Source: Globisporangium splendens | Taxonomy: Eukaryota > Oomycota > Peronosporomycetes > Pythiales > Pythiaceae | Direction: 5' to 3' | DNA length: 64,000 nt | NCBI GenBank assembly: GCA_006386115.1 | Contig: VFIW01000019.1 | Span: 310,001 to 374,000, forward strand | In this document: positions 32,733 to 43,580 of the stretch, piece by piece | Layout: every line of letters starts with the position of its first letter | How positions within the stretch are numbered: position 1 is the first letter of the stretch | Program-made: the position numbers and the translations under genes | The notes under the pieces: model-generated | Databases searched by the model: none | What the model was told of the DNA's origin: nothing | What the model saw: only the letters and a program-made list of their open reading frames with translations

Positions 32733-34575
32733 GGAAGCATACCCCTGGAGAAACATGTTTTGCCTAGTCGCTCCTGCATGGAGCTCTGCCAGTTCGATCG
32801 GTGAAGGGAGAGCTCTGCGTGAATCCATTGCGTCGCAGTTCCGCCTCTTTCTAACGTTTCAGTCACAATATAGTGAGGCGTTTCGTTCGTTATAATCTCC
32901 TTAAGAAAAGAAGGCACTGCACAGCAGTTCATGGAAAGTGTCAAGCCTCAGCTGCTCATGTATCTCGGCACAAGATCCCAAACGTGCCTGGGTCGGAGGT
33001 AATTCTGGAAAGAAAAAAATGAGTAGAAACAGAAAGAAACCCCGCTGGCGTGCCATTTCCCATTTCTAACGTTTCCTGAACATTGAGTGCCTGAGTGGTG
33101 TGCATGAACCCAAACGCACTGATGTTTGGCTCATGCACGAGAATTCGTTAGCGAAAGGCAGAAAGCAGATTGCAAACTGGCCTCGGCAGAAAGCGAAGAC
33201 TCAGCAACGGTCTCGTCAACGAAAGCATGGTGATCTCGATGCTCTCCAATATGTTGTTGCTCACTCCAGACTGCACGTCTTCTTTGGTGAGTCAAGCCGC
33301 GGTTCGCAATGCGACACAGATATTCCTGACACGCTTGAGCAGGAAACACTTGGCGATTTGACTTTAACAAATAGAAATGATTTTCCCATTCCCAGTTGAG
33401 CTCCGCAAGTACTGATTCGCGTTGCTTCGCAGAAGATGTCAGGTGTGGCGAGAAAGCTCTGGAATAGCCACCCAGACTTGTGCCACACGCGGCACATGCC
33501 CAGCGATTGCACCTCTTGAAAAAGGCACCAGGTGCTTCAGGTGTCCCTCCTCCTGACACCAACACGGAGCTCGAATGCTAACAAGCTGTTTTTCGTGATG
33601 GGCTTTGAGATTGAAGCTGCTTCAACGGGATAAAACGGCGGGAGAAACCGGGACATTTAATGTGGGGCAATGGGTCGACCGTGTCTTGGAGTTGATTTTG
33701 CCAAAATGGGAGTATTTGGAGCCTTGTGCCAAAGTAGGGTAAACATGGATCTGATTTTTTGGTTTCTCAAGGAGACAGTGTTCCAGATTTGGTCAGCTCT
33801 GGACGACTCGTTTTATGTGGAGAGCAATTTAGCGTGTGATTGACTGAGACGACGGAGGAATCTTGGGATGGGATCGTTGCGAGTCATGCTGGTGGCGAGA
33901 TGCAGCAACCATTCAGAAAGTCCGAAGTCTTGCAAGCTGTGTGAACGGGAACGTCATCGATAACAGCGACGTGCTCGGGACGGACAAGCAGTCAATACCT
34001 GTAACTTGTTGTGCATCTTGCGACTCGCTCAAAGACAAGCAAAACAGAGTTGAACCAGTGTTGACGGCGCCTGTATCAGATTTGATCCATTGCGGAATCT
34101 CGCGCACATTCGTCGCATGCAGCCAGAGTTGTCCGCTTTCGAAGTAGAAAGCTTTTGTATGATGGTGCTTGTAAGAGGGCGCTGTTCACAACAGTCCCTC
34201 AAACACGGCACACACGCTTGTGCCAGAGGAAGTGATCTCCCGACTTGGAGGGAGGAAGAAGACTTGAGGGCTCGGAGGAAAATTTGCAACTGAATTGAAA
34301 TGGTTGTGGTTCCTGTCGCTACTTGTAAATGAACCTCAACGGATCACACAGGTTTTATAACTAAAACCTAAACATGCAGAAATAAAACCTACGAATCTGA
34401 TATATAAAACCTTGGGCACATTGAGGTTGAACCTACGGGATCTTCTAGAAACTTGATCTTGAAGCCCTGTGGAAGATTCCCTGCAAAGTGAGTGGCGGAG
34501 CCAATCACTTCAGATGGCAGAGACACATCGGTCTCGTCACCAGTGTTGTTTCCCCAAGTAGGAACCATCATTCAC
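32733..34575. other. long intergenic stretch
   Basis: No supported gene. A minus-strand frame at 34389-34571 (about 60 codons, with NLPQGFKIKFLEDP) looks less random than its surroundings but has no identifiable family. Plus-strand frame 33863-34147 is Cys-rich without a signal peptide. Neither is called. Confidence 0.4.
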
Positions 34576-34830
34576 ATGTCTCGAGTACTGTTGTGCGTAA
34601 ACACGCCGATGATCTGGAAAGAGTTTGACGAGAGCGGACGTATGAAGTCATGCGACTTCTGTGACCGCATCGTCGATGTCATGGAAGACTTTTTCAAATT
34701 CACGCTTTTGATGCGCGAACACACCGAGTTTCTCGTCGACCGGTACAGTGAACGCAAGGAAAAGGACAGGGATGGCCGCTTGCACACGCAACTTGAAAAG
34801 GAAGTGGCCAAGACGAATGCTATCGTGTAG
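34576..34830 (+). pseudogene. arsH: arsH relic (NADPH-dependent FMN reductase, C-terminal third)
   Basis: The 84 codons from ATG 34576 match the C-terminal end of ArsH flavoproteins. The diagnostic runs are EFDESGRMK, DRIVDVMEDFFKFTLL and FLVDRYSERKE, in the family order and spacing. ArsH is an NADPH:FMN oxidoreductase that oxidises trivalent organoarsenicals and usually has about 230 residues. The FMN-binding flavodoxin core (N-terminal two thirds) is absent upstream, and the segment just before the match (VLLCVNTPMIWK) is poorly conserved. I therefore read it as a truncated copy rather than a working gene. An ACR3 arsenite exporter lies in the same window at 9695-10885. Confidence 0.65.
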
Positions 34831-35671
34831 AGAGAACAGCAGGCTACTACATTTGAAAGTAAATAGCAGAAATATAGAAATAAAACTATAAGCTGAAATG
34901 CTCTCCCTTGAAGCGAGCATTTGAAGTTGCCGAAAGCGAAAATGCGCCAGTCTATTGTTTGGTTCCGAAATTTACCTAGTTATGTGATGTTGCTAACGAG
35001 CAGTCCTCAGCAATGCATGTATCGTTTCTCTCTGCAGTGTGCTTTTCTATTACCGCATGCCTGTCAAAGTGGCAAATCCGAAGGGTCCACAAGGTTCTCA
35101 TTACTTCCGTATTGCTATTTTACAGATCCACACACGAGCCAAGAAGCGTCAATCCAAACGCATGCAAACTCCCAAATAAATGATACACAGACAACTTACC
35201 TCGGAGAAACCTTGAAGCCGCCCTTGATCTTGTTTTCTGGTGACTGGAGCTTCTTGAGAGAGCGTGCTAGGCAATGAGCACCGTCAATGGCGGCAATCTT
35301 TCTTTTGGGTTGTGTCAAACCTTCCAGACTGAGCCACGACAAAGCTCTCTGGAGGGGATACTAATAAGGTCTCTTGCAAAAGGCGGTGATCGTTGCTATT
35401 TTTAGCCAATCACATGATTGTTCAAACAATCATATACTGTAAACCTTAAAAGACTATGTCCATTGGTTCAAAACACACACGCACACACACTGACGCAATG
35501 GTGAATACTTTTGTTGGCTCTCAGTGCGACCGACAAAGACTGAGGTAATCACTGATCATCAGATGCCTTGCACTTTTAACACGTCTGGCGTGGCGAGGGG
35601 GTAAGATGGGCGGCACTCGCAGCCTCCACTTTTAAACTCGCCATCGTGCGCTGCCGTTGATCGTTCTCCTA
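34831..35671. other. intergenic, no gene supported
   Basis: Contains a possible isolated minus-strand exon ending in a good donor (CCGAG before GTAAGT, about 35205-35215), but no partner exon could be placed. Confidence 0.35.
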
Positions 35672-36655
35672 ATGCAAGGTCGCGTGCTGCAGAACGCGAT
35701 GTCCTCGTCATTGCTGCGCGAGTGCGGAGCCGAAGTGCTGGGCACGTGGCTCCTGGTGTTCGTGGGCACAGCCACGGGTGCTGCAAGTGTGACCACGGGC
35801 ATGCAAGTCGGGATCTGGCAAGTCGCGGTCGTCTGGGGCTTCCTCGTCGCGCTCTCGACGTTCCTGACCATGCACATCTCCGGCGCGCACCTGAACCCGG
35901 CCGTGACGATCGCGCTCGCGTGGTCTCGTGAGAAAACGGGCTTCCCAGTGCACAAAGTGCTCCCGTATATCGCTGCGCAAGTTTTTGGCGCGATGCTGAG
36001 CGCTGTCTGCCTGTTGAGTATCTATGGGAATGCGATTGCACGCTTTGAGAAGCTCCATTCGATCGCGCGTGGAGAAGCGAATAGCACGCTCTCGGCGATG
36101 ATCTTCTGCGACTATTTCCCGAATCCTCAGCTTGTCCACAGCGGCGTGCTGGAGCAAGAAGATGTGTCGCCATTCGGTGCGCTGGTTGTTGAAGTGGTCG
36201 GGACGATGATCTTGATGCTGCTTGTACGGTCGCTGACGGATGAGACGAACCACGCGCGGCCGTCGGCGAAGCAAGCGCCGTTTTTTATCGGGTTCACGGT
36301 GTCGAGTTTGGTCGGCGCGATCGCGCCGTTATCGCAAGCTGGCTTCAACCCGGCTCGCGATTTCGGTCCGAGATTGGTGGTGGCAATGGCGGGGTGGTCG
36401 TCGATTGGGATCCCAGGTCCCCAGAATGGCTTCTGGGTGTACATTGTCGGCCCCATTATTGGCGCGCTTATCGGCGGGCACCTGTTCGATGTCGTTGTAC
36501 AACCAGCGTATGTGGCAACAACTGTGGAGCAAGAAGAGAGCAAAGCAAAGCTTCTGGATGACGACGAGCTTCAGCACCCAAAGGCTAGAACGGGTCCATA
36601 TGGAACAACATTGTCGTATCAAGTCTTGCCTGGGAGCGTCCAGGATGATGCATAG
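35672..36655 (+). CDS. aquaglyceroporin (MIP family)
   Basis: A single-exon gene of 327 residues from ATG 35672; the frame is open 15 bases further up only from a TTG. Both pore half-helices are present: HLNPAVT (NPA at 75-77) and FNPARDFGPR (NPA at 226-228). Asp230 directly after NPAR is the mark of glycerol facilitators as opposed to strict water channels. Six hydrophobic helices are arranged in the usual two inverted halves, with an Ala/Gly-rich HISGAHLNPAV entry loop. A polar C-terminal tail of about 45 residues is probably cytosolic. The expected role is passive transport of glycerol, water and other small solutes. This class of channel can also pass arsenite, which is noted only because other arsenic genes occur in the window. 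Confidence 0.92.
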   Translation: MQGRVLQNAMSSSLLRECGAEVLGTWLLVFVGTATGAASVTTGMQVGIWQVAVVWGFLVALSTFLTMHISGAHLNPAVTIALAWSREKTGFPVHKVLPYIAAQVFGAMLSAVCLLSIYGNAIARFEKLHSIARGEANSTLSAMIFCDYFPNPQLVHSGVLEQEDVSPFGALVVEVVGTMILMLLVRSLTDETNHARPSAKQAPFFIGFTVSSLVGAIAPLSQAGFNPARDFGPRLVVAMAGWSSIGIPGPQNGFWVYIVGPIIGALIGGHLFDVVVQPAYVATTVEQEESKAKLLDDDELQHPKARTGPYGTTLSYQVLPGSVQDDA

Positions 36656-36756
36656 GCATAGAGTATTTGCATTTTTGTATCCAAGTCAACAAAAATCGAA
36701 ATGCTTAACAGGCTTCCGCGCTTTCACATCATTGCTGTGTGTAGCTCCAATTGAAC

Positions 36757-38463
36757 TCACTGGTGTGAGCTCCATATACAATTTTGGTTGCCATGCATGA
36801 CTTCTCTCAATTTTGGTCGTTCTGTTCCATACTGGGCAGCAAGTGCCTTGCAATCAGCACAATCTGGGAGCACGATCCGCTCTAGACTTGGCAGCTCGAG
36901 AAGCGCGCTCGCATCTGTCACTAAAGTGCGCGCAAAATCGATCTGCTCCAATGCTCGTAGACGTTGTACAGGAGAGATACTATCGAGCAGACTGGACTCC
37001 ACGGTAAGAATCTTCAGGAACTTCATTCTTTCTAACAGCGACAAATCCTCGATGCTAGAGTTTAAAATCCGCAACTGTCGTAGCAGAGTCAAGTTCTTCA
37101 AAAACGAGTAATCTTGGCCCTCCTCCGGGACACTGGAATATCTGATCGTCAACTTTCTGAGCTGCTTGAGCTGCGCCACCGCCGACAAATCCAATGTTTC
37201 TGTGATAAACAGCTCGAGCTGCCGCAAAGTAGGCACAGACTGAGTCACAACTTGCAAATCCAACTTTCCAGAGAGTGACAACGAACGCAAGAATGGAAGA
37301 GCAGCGAGACGGAACGTAAAACTGTCGTCCGAGAAACAAAAGCTCACTTCCTGGAGCCGACCAGTCTTGGGGAGGCGAGGTAACGTTCCATAGCCTTTGA
37401 AGTATTCCAGCTCTGGTAGAAACTCGACCGATTTAAGCTGCTTCCCCTGGGCATCCAATCGCTTGAGCTTCTGCAGAGATCGAAGCACTGTGAAATCGTA
37501 CGCATTCGACCATCCAAGCACCAGCGTCTCGAGGTCTTGCAGCGTGTGCAGCGGTGCAAGGATATCCACCCGGCATGCTTGGACGTTCAGGTATTTGAGC
37601 TTCGTGAGTTGCGACAACGGCGCAAGCGATGTTAGCTGCTTCACTCCCAACATGTTGAGATGGTCGAGTTCAGTTAGCTTGGAGAACAACATGCGCCACT
37701 CGTCCATGATGTCGTCGTCGAACTGAGTCCACACGAGCTGCAACAAAGTGAGTGTCGATGCTGACACCAGCAAAGGCGTCAGCGTCGCGATGTGCTTCTT
37801 GCTCAGGTACACGGATCGCAGTCGAGTCAGATAGCTGATTGGATGGAGATCGACTAATTGCTTTGTGGCATTCAGATTCAGTTCGCGGAGATTTGGCGTA
37901 GCGCGGAGGAATTCAATGTCGGTCACTTGGGTTTGCTGAAGGTTCAGGTACTCGAGTGTCGTCAACGTTTCCAGGACGGTAAAGTCTCTCGCAAGCGTGC
38001 CTGATAAGTTAAGTATCTTGAGTTGTGGAGCTCCATGCAAACCGCTGATATCATCGACACTGGAGTTCGATAGGTCCAGTCGGGTCAAGTTCGTTCGTAG
38101 CGTTCCCACTTCATGGAGCACCGTTGGATTCAGCGCAAACGAAGTATGCGAGACACCGCCACGAACTCGCAGTCGCTTCACTGCTGGTAAACAAGCCAAG
38201 CATCGTATTGACTCGGCGTCTGCAATATCAATGGACCGGATTGTATTCCGCACCTGCGAGTGCAGGCTCAACACAAATGCAGACACAAATGCCGCCGACG
38301 GCGGGAGATGGATGCACGATTTGCGCACCAAGCGCCGCCGGAACGTGGACTCGTAGACGCTGCGGGAGATCCACGACGCATCGCGGACCTCGTTCCACGT
38401 CAAGAAGGCCGCGAGAAGCGTCGAGATGTCGTCGTAGTCGTGCAGCAACGTCGCCAACTGCAT
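36757..38463 (-). CDS. SDS22/internalin-like leucine-rich repeat protein
   Basis: The frame encodes 568 residues from ATG 38463 without introns. The first 50 residues (LLAAFLTWNEVRDASWISRS) resemble a degenerate F-box-type helical start, though this is weak. From about residue 85 to the end there are regular 20-23-residue leucine-rich units of the SDS22 type, such as LTRLDLSNSSVDDISGL, LKILNLSGT, LEYLNLQQTQVTDIEFL, LRELNLNAT, LKYLNVQACRVDILAPL and LRKLTIRYSSV. There is no signal peptide or membrane helix, so a cytosolic protein-binding scaffold is inferred. The gene is unrelated in repeat type to the leucine-rich pair at 23402-30479. Its end lies about 100 bp from the aquaglyceroporin stop, so the two are convergent. 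Confidence 0.8.
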   Translation of the reverse strand: MQLATLLHDYDDISTLLAAFLTWNEVRDASWISRSVYESTFRRRLVRKSCIHLPPSAAFVSAFVLSLHSQVRNTIRSIDIADAESIRCLACLPAVKRLRVRGGVSHTSFALNPTVLHEVGTLRTNLTRLDLSNSSVDDISGLHGAPQLKILNLSGTLARDFTVLETLTTLEYLNLQQTQVTDIEFLRATPNLRELNLNATKQLVDLHPISYLTRLRSVYLSKKHIATLTPLLVSASTLTLLQLVWTQFDDDIMDEWRMLFSKLTELDHLNMLGVKQLTSLAPLSQLTKLKYLNVQACRVDILAPLHTLQDLETLVLGWSNAYDFTVLRSLQKLKRLDAQGKQLKSVEFLPELEYFKGYGTLPRLPKTGRLQEVSFCFSDDSFTFRLAALPFLRSLSLSGKLDLQVVTQSVPTLRQLELFITETLDLSAVAQLKQLRKLTIRYSSVPEEGQDYSFLKNLTLLRQLRILNSSIEDLSLLERMKFLKILTVESSLLDSISPVQRLRALEQIDFARTLVTDASALLELPSLERIVLPDCADCKALAAQYGTERPKLREVMHGNQNCIWSSHQ

Positions 38464-39406
38464 TGTCGTTGTTCTTTGGTCAGATGTGATTGCGTCATGA
38501 TTGACAAGGAGACAAGGTCCACTATAAAATGCGCCTTGTCATCATGATGGGAATGTTGGTCGGAGGAGATCAAGGATGTGAAGTAACGAAATGGTGACAG
38601 TTCAAGTTACTTCAGTTAATCTTGCGAGACCGGATGGCTGCATTTGATCATACTGTGGTGGTTGGCAAGACAGGAGAACGCGCGATTGATGAGTGAACGC
38701 AGCGTATGCATCTGGTATTAGTGATGCGTTGGGACCATACGAATCCGGTCCGACTTCGATTGGTGCCCGAGTCATTTGCTGGTGATCTCTGAGATCAGCT
38801 CGAAGCTCGCTAGTGAAAGAACGGAGAATCTGGTTTGGCTTTGCTACCGTCAACGTGATCGACGATCGTGAGACTGGTCTGGAGGTCATCGGAGATTTCA
38901 AAGTCTTTGGTGCGTTGAGTTTCGGTCTTTGAATGTTGGCGCAGGCACCGTACAAGTTCGAAATCTGGTCAAGCAAATGTTAATGGAAAATTTGGCAACG
39001 CAATTTGTCTGGCACCTCTCGCAAGGGCTTTAGGCAAGCACTTGCAATTAGCTGAGCAATTGGACGTATCGTCTTTGCTGTGGCAGTTCGAAATCTTTGC
39101 TGGTTTTGCACGCTAGTTGAATGAGCATCACTGAACTGATCATTCTGTGCTACTGCATTGGTTGGCACACACACACAGTAAAGAGTTTCCTTGCAGGTTC
39201 TTCAGGCAAATTAATGAACTGTCAAGCAACTGCGCTCCATGAATTCACCCAATGACGAGGTTGAATACGGGAAAGCTTGCGTCCGATCGGCAGGTTGAAG
39301 CTTGCGCCATAAATCTCATAATAGACTCAACCACTTGACTTTTTCAGTTTTGGTTGATGCAAATGTCGTCTAAATTCGAACATGTTAGGCAAACAGCATC
39401 CACAAC
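38464..39406. other. intergenic with a possible decayed reading frame
   Basis: A minus-strand frame is continuous from about 39174 to 38602 except for one stop at 38980-38982 (about 190 codons in all, with motifs such as KPLREVPDKLR). No family is recognised. It could be an old mobile-element or gene remnant, or chance. Confidence 0.3.
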
Positions 39407-42400
39407 TTATCTCTTTTGGTGGTTGATGTAACGCAGTGAGAGCGCCGCGAGCACACGGAAGAGCACAATGAACGCAATGATGACGAAGAAGTCGCGCCAG
39501 ATGTCAGAGTGCTTCATGAGAAACACGCTCTCGATGTACTGCTTCACGGTCATTCCCGCTGGCATCGTTGGAGGGGTGTTCAGCATCGCTTGGCAGCCGA
39601 TCTCACTGGTGTCATCGCCGCAGTCACCAAAGACGATCGACGTCAAGATCGAGAGCGTGTACTTCTGAGGCGTGATGTAGTACAGCCACTTGTATCCCGT
39701 AGGAATCGCATCACCAGGCGGGTTGAACCCCATGAACAAGAAGAAGATCGAGTTCAAGAGCACACCGATGATCGCAGCCACTTCGACACTCGGCAACGCG
39801 TACGACAGGAACTGCCCAATGTACGTTTGCAAGAGCACGTGCAAGGACGTGTTGAGCCAGTAGAAGAAGAAGCGGCTCACGCCAGTGAAGCCAACCATCG
39901 GGAAAAACACGGCCGTGAACAAGAACGAGCTGATAAACACGTACGGGATCTCCGCCACGGTCGAACCCACAAAGTACCACAGAGCGTTGTACGTCTGCGA
40001 AGCGCGCTCCCGGTAGAACGAAGCACGCTCCTCCGAAGCGATCGGAAGCACACTGTTGAACGAGATGAGACCGATAAACACGGTAGTCATGAACACCATA
40101 CCAGCCCCCGCGTTGATGCCTTGGTATGTCTTGTACTCAGCGTCAATGAAGACGAGACCGAACAGCAACGCCAAAATCAGGGAAATGATGAATCGAGTCA
40201 GGTTGTACGACGGAGTGCGCCAGTACATGTCCAGGAAACGCTTCACCAAGAACTTCATCTGGGTCGCTTCCGTCGCAGCACGCTTTGAACCAAACTCAAG
40301 AGCTGGAATCAATGGCGAAGGACGAGACACACCCTCCTTCTCCAACTCGGCATCCAACAGCACCTTGTTCTCGCTGGCCTTAAAAAGAGCAACAAAGTCT
40401 GTTTCTTGGCCACTCGTGTTCCCCACACCTGCGCCGATCACTTCGAGCATCCACGTCGCAGGGTTGTATCCGTCTTCCAACGGAGCCACACTCTCCACAC
40501 GCTCAAAGTACTTGATCAACTCGCTCGCGTTCTTGCCGAGGTCACCGAAGAAGACGGTCTCACCGCCACGCTTCAGCAACAACAAACTGTCGAACAACAT
40601 GAACACTTCCGTCGAAGGCTGGTGAATCGTGCACACAATCGTACGGCCAGTGTTCGCCACCTTGCGAACACCGTCCATGATCACCTTGGCCGAGCGAGCA
40701 TCCAGACCACTCGTTGGTTCATCCAAGAAAATCACACTAGGCTGGGCAGCCAGCTCCACACCGATGGTCAGACGCTTCATTTGCTCCACGGAGCTGCCGC
40801 GGATAATCTGGTCGGCGATCGGGTTCAGGTCCAGCAAGTCCAGACACTCGTTCACGGAATCGAACTTCTTGCTGTCTGGCACGTCGGCGCTTTGGCGCAA
40901 GAACGCACTGAACGTCAGCGCTTCGCGGATTGTAGACGCCTCCGAGTGGATGTCCATTTGCTCACAGTAGCCGGTGCAACGACGAATCGCGAGGTCAGTG
41001 GCTTCGTAGCCGTTCAACAGGATCTGGCCGCGGATCTGACCGCCAGTCTTGCGTCCAGCAATCACGTCCATCAGTGTCGTCTTGCCAGCACCGGAGGATC
41101 CCATCAACGCAGTCATCGTACCTGGATGCGCGAAGCCACTGATTCCCTTCAGCAAGTCGATCGTTTCCTTCGCGTTCGCTGGGTCTGGCACCGAGTACCA
41201 CAAATCCTTGAATGCCACGGTCACAGGGATGAAGTTCTTCTCACGCTGTTCATTCACTTCCAAGATCACAGTGCTGCCAGACGGCGAACCCTTTGGTGTC
41301 TGCATGATACCGTACTCATCCGTAACAGCGTCATCGTCACTGCCACCGATCGTGATGTTTTCTGGGCTCTCGAATCGGTGGTACTCCAACGCGAGGAACG
41401 ACAAGAACATGAAGAAGACGTACGAGAACACCATGAACGCGGCACCATACCAAACCCACTCCTTCTCCGATGGCACGTCGAACAAGCTCAAGGAGTACTC
41501 GCCCATTTTCTTGCCGAAAGGACCACAGTAGTCCACTCCCTCGTAGATACACTCTTCGAAGCGCTCGTTGCGGTATTGGTTTACAGCAAGACTGCGCACA
41601 CACCACGCGATCGGGTTGATCCAGTAGATCCAGATGAAATAGTCTGGGATCTGGTCCTTTGCAATAACGAAACCAGCAAACAGAATGTAGAATAACACAG
41701 AGACCATCGAGATCGGCTTCGCCACGTGAAGATCTGGCGACATGGAGGAGAGGAAGAAGAACCAGGCAGCAAACGCCAAGTTTGTCAGGAACAGCATCAG
41801 CTCGTAGATCAGGTAAGCACCCGCCGTTGGAACGAAGCCGCACATCCAGTACACCAGCGTGCCGAACAGCACACTCTCCATCAGCGCCAGAGGCAATTGA
41901 CTCACGGAACTCGACAGCACGTACGACGCCGTTCGGAAGAAGTTGGCGCCTCGCTGTTTGTAGAACACCTCACGCGCAGCCAGGAACGTTGGGATCTGCG
42001 ACGCCTGACCCAGTGCCAAGAAAAGCACCGCAGCGAAGATGATACCCATCACGACTTGCGCGTCCTTGACGTCGAACTGGTAGAACACACTCGCATACAA
42101 GAGCCCCATGATGATCACCATCAGCGCTCGACCTTTCAAAAATGCAGTGTTACGCATCGTCACCTTGGTCTGGCGGGCCATGAGCGTGCGCGTGCTCTCC
42201 CAGAACCCCTGGTGGAACTGAGGAAGAGGGTCCACGTGCTTCTCCTTGTCATGCAGCAGGACCGGGTCGTAAGGACCATGAAGGTCTGCGAGCATGGCGT
42301 CGTGAACCGACGAGCGCATAAACACGTCGGCAAAGTCGCTGGCGCGGCGCGGGATCACCTTTCCTGGCATCTCCACTTGGTATTGATACTGCTGCTCCGT

Positions 42401-43468
42401 ACCGAGATCAAGCAAGAAATCAGCCACGTCGCGACGAGGAGGGCACACGAAGCCCAGGTCGCGGAAGTACCCCACGATCTGTTCGCGAGGACCGTGGTAC
42501 ATCACGTGACCTTCGTTCAGAATCATCACGTCGTCGAACAACGCAAACACTTCAGGCGAAGGCTGCAGGAGAGCGATCACGATCGTCTTGCGGAACTTCT
42601 TGGCGATGCTGCGCTGGGTCGTGATGATGTCGAACGTCGCCGCACTGTCCAGACCCGTACTGATCTCGTCCATGAACGTCACGTACTTGTTGCCGAACTG
42701 CATCTCGCCCGTCGTCACACGCTTGCGCTCGCCGCCCGAGACACCACGAAGCATCGCATCACCGACAATGGTGTCCTGACAGTTGTCGAGACCCAGTTGC
42801 TGGATGACGATGTCAGGGTAGTGCTTGTACAGCGCACGAGCAGCTTCAATGGCGATCTTGTTTTCTTCAGGAGTGCCGTTGGCCAAGTGGCTCTCGGCAC
42901 GCTCCGAGAGCTCTCCACCGCAACACGCATGTGCGAACTCGAGGGTCTCCTTCACGGTCAGCGTTGGGAAGTGCTTGTCACGCTGGGTCACGTACGACAC
43001 GAACTGAGGGAGGCGCTTGAGGAGCTCGTTCTGGGTCGTGCCGTTGTACGTCATCTCGCCTTCCACGTGCACGTTCTTTCCTTGTGGGAAACGACCGCTG
43101 AGGATCTTCATGAGCGACGACTTGCCCGAGCCAGGTTGGCCCAAGAGCAACGTGATGGTACCGGGCTTGAACACGCTGTTGACGTTGCTGAGGATCTGCT
43201 TCTTGACGACGCGTTTCTTGGCACCCACCTTGCTGAAGCTCTTCTTGAGGTGGTTCGCGATCGTCGGGAGCTCCGACTTGGCGTCGCCATCATCCACAAC
43301 CGTGACATCGGCGTGGATGGACAAGTTCTTGACGCGCACTTCCATCTGCGGCAGGGACTTGCCGAGCGCCACCTCGACCTTGCTCGAGATGTGGTCGTGG
43401 AGCGCTTCAGAACCGTGCGCCATCAACGCCATGACACCAGTGCCCGAAGTGTTGGTCCCGCCGGTCAT
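39407..43468 (-). CDS. PDR-type ABC transporter (ABCG, full size), copy 1
   Basis: An intronless gene of 1353 residues from ATG 43468, with the reverse order NBD-TMD-NBD-TMD typical of pleiotropic drug resistance transporters. NBD1: Walker A GQPGSGKSS (110-118), signature VSGGERKR (243-250), Walker B VTFMDEIS (263-270). TMD1 spans about 445-695 and contains the large last loop (ECIYEGVDYCGPFG). NBD2: Walker A GSSGAGKTT (790-798), a PDR-type degenerate signature SVEQMKR (893-899), Walker B VIFLDEP (912-918). TMD2 runs from about 1110 to the end. PDR proteins use ATP to expel lipophilic toxins and lipids at the plasma membrane. It is nearly identical to the copies at 47571-51648 and 54941-59011 and divergent to the former. 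A 15/16 initiator match is at 43548-43563. Confidence 0.95.
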   Translation of the reverse strand: MTGGTNTSGTGVMALMAHGSEALHDHISSKVEVALGKSLPQMEVRVKNLSIHADVTVVDDGDAKSELPTIANHLKKSFSKVGAKKRVVKKQILSNVNSVFKPGTITLLLGQPGSGKSSLMKILSGRFPQGKNVHVEGEMTYNGTTQNELLKRLPQFVSYVTQRDKHFPTLTVKETLEFAHACCGGELSERAESHLANGTPEENKIAIEAARALYKHYPDIVIQQLGLDNCQDTIVGDAMLRGVSGGERKRVTTGEMQFGNKYVTFMDEISTGLDSAATFDIITTQRSIAKKFRKTIVIALLQPSPEVFALFDDVMILNEGHVMYHGPREQIVGYFRDLGFVCPPRRDVADFLLDLGTEQQYQYQVEMPGKVIPRRASDFADVFMRSSVHDAMLADLHGPYDPVLLHDKEKHVDPLPQFHQGFWESTRTLMARQTKVTMRNTAFLKGRALMVIIMGLLYASVFYQFDVKDAQVVMGIIFAAVLFLALGQASQIPTFLAAREVFYKQRGANFFRTASYVLSSSVSQLPLALMESVLFGTLVYWMCGFVPTAGAYLIYELMLFLTNLAFAAWFFFLSSMSPDLHVAKPISMVSVLFYILFAGFVIAKDQIPDYFIWIYWINPIAWCVRSLAVNQYRNERFEECIYEGVDYCGPFGKKMGEYSLSLFDVPSEKEWVWYGAAFMVFSYVFFMFLSFLALEYHRFESPENITIGGSDDDAVTDEYGIMQTPKGSPSGSTVILEVNEQREKNFIPVTVAFKDLWYSVPDPANAKETIDLLKGISGFAHPGTMTALMGSSGAGKTTLMDVIAGRKTGGQIRGQILLNGYEATDLAIRRCTGYCEQMDIHSEASTIREALTFSAFLRQSADVPDSKKFDSVNECLDLLDLNPIADQIIRGSSVEQMKRLTIGVELAAQPSVIFLDEPTSGLDARSAKVIMDGVRKVANTGRTIVCTIHQPSTEVFMLFDSLLLLKRGGETVFFGDLGKNASELIKYFERVESVAPLEDGYNPATWMLEVIGAGVGNTSGQETDFVALFKASENKVLLDAELEKEGVSRPSPLIPALEFGSKRAATEATQMKFLVKRFLDMYWRTPSYNLTRFIISLILALLFGLVFIDAEYKTYQGINAGAGMVFMTTVFIGLISFNSVLPIASEERASFYRERASQTYNALWYFVGSTVAEIPYVFISSFLFTAVFFPMVGFTGVSRFFFYWLNTSLHVLLQTYIGQFLSYALPSVEVAAIIGVLLNSIFFLFMGFNPPGDAIPTGYKWLYYITPQKYTLSILTSIVFGDCGDDTSEIGCQAMLNTPPTMPAGMTVKQYIESVFLMKHSDIWRDFFVIIAFIVLFRVLAALSLRYINHQKR

Positions 43469-43547
43469 TGCGAACAGATGACGGTTCCAATTTCGAGCGA
43501 GGTGCTGCTGAAGCTGTTTACACCCGCGGTGTTGCTCAGGTCAAAGA

Positions 43548-43563
43548 AACTTGTGGAATGAGC
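43548..43563 (-). promoter_or_regulatory. oomycete initiator element of ABC copy 1
   Basis: GCTCATTCCACAAGTT matches 15 of 16 positions of the Inr consensus and lies about 80-95 bases upstream of the ATG at 43468. A TCCAATGGCTCG block sits just upstream (43569-43580) and is shared with ABC copy 2. Confidence 0.75.
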
Positions 43564-43580
43564 ACTCTCGAGCCATTGGA

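Noticed and set aside
33863..34147. Cys-rich plus-strand frame as a small secreted protein
   Set aside because: It lacks a signal peptide, the cysteines follow no known spacing, and a minus-strand frame overlaps.
41726..43561. 611-codon plus-strand frame opposite ABC copy 1 (and similar long antisense frames opposite copies 2 and 3)
   Set aside because: It is the antisense of a strongly codon-biased gene. The peptide is Arg/His/Glu-rich with no motif, and the same shadow appears opposite all three copies.
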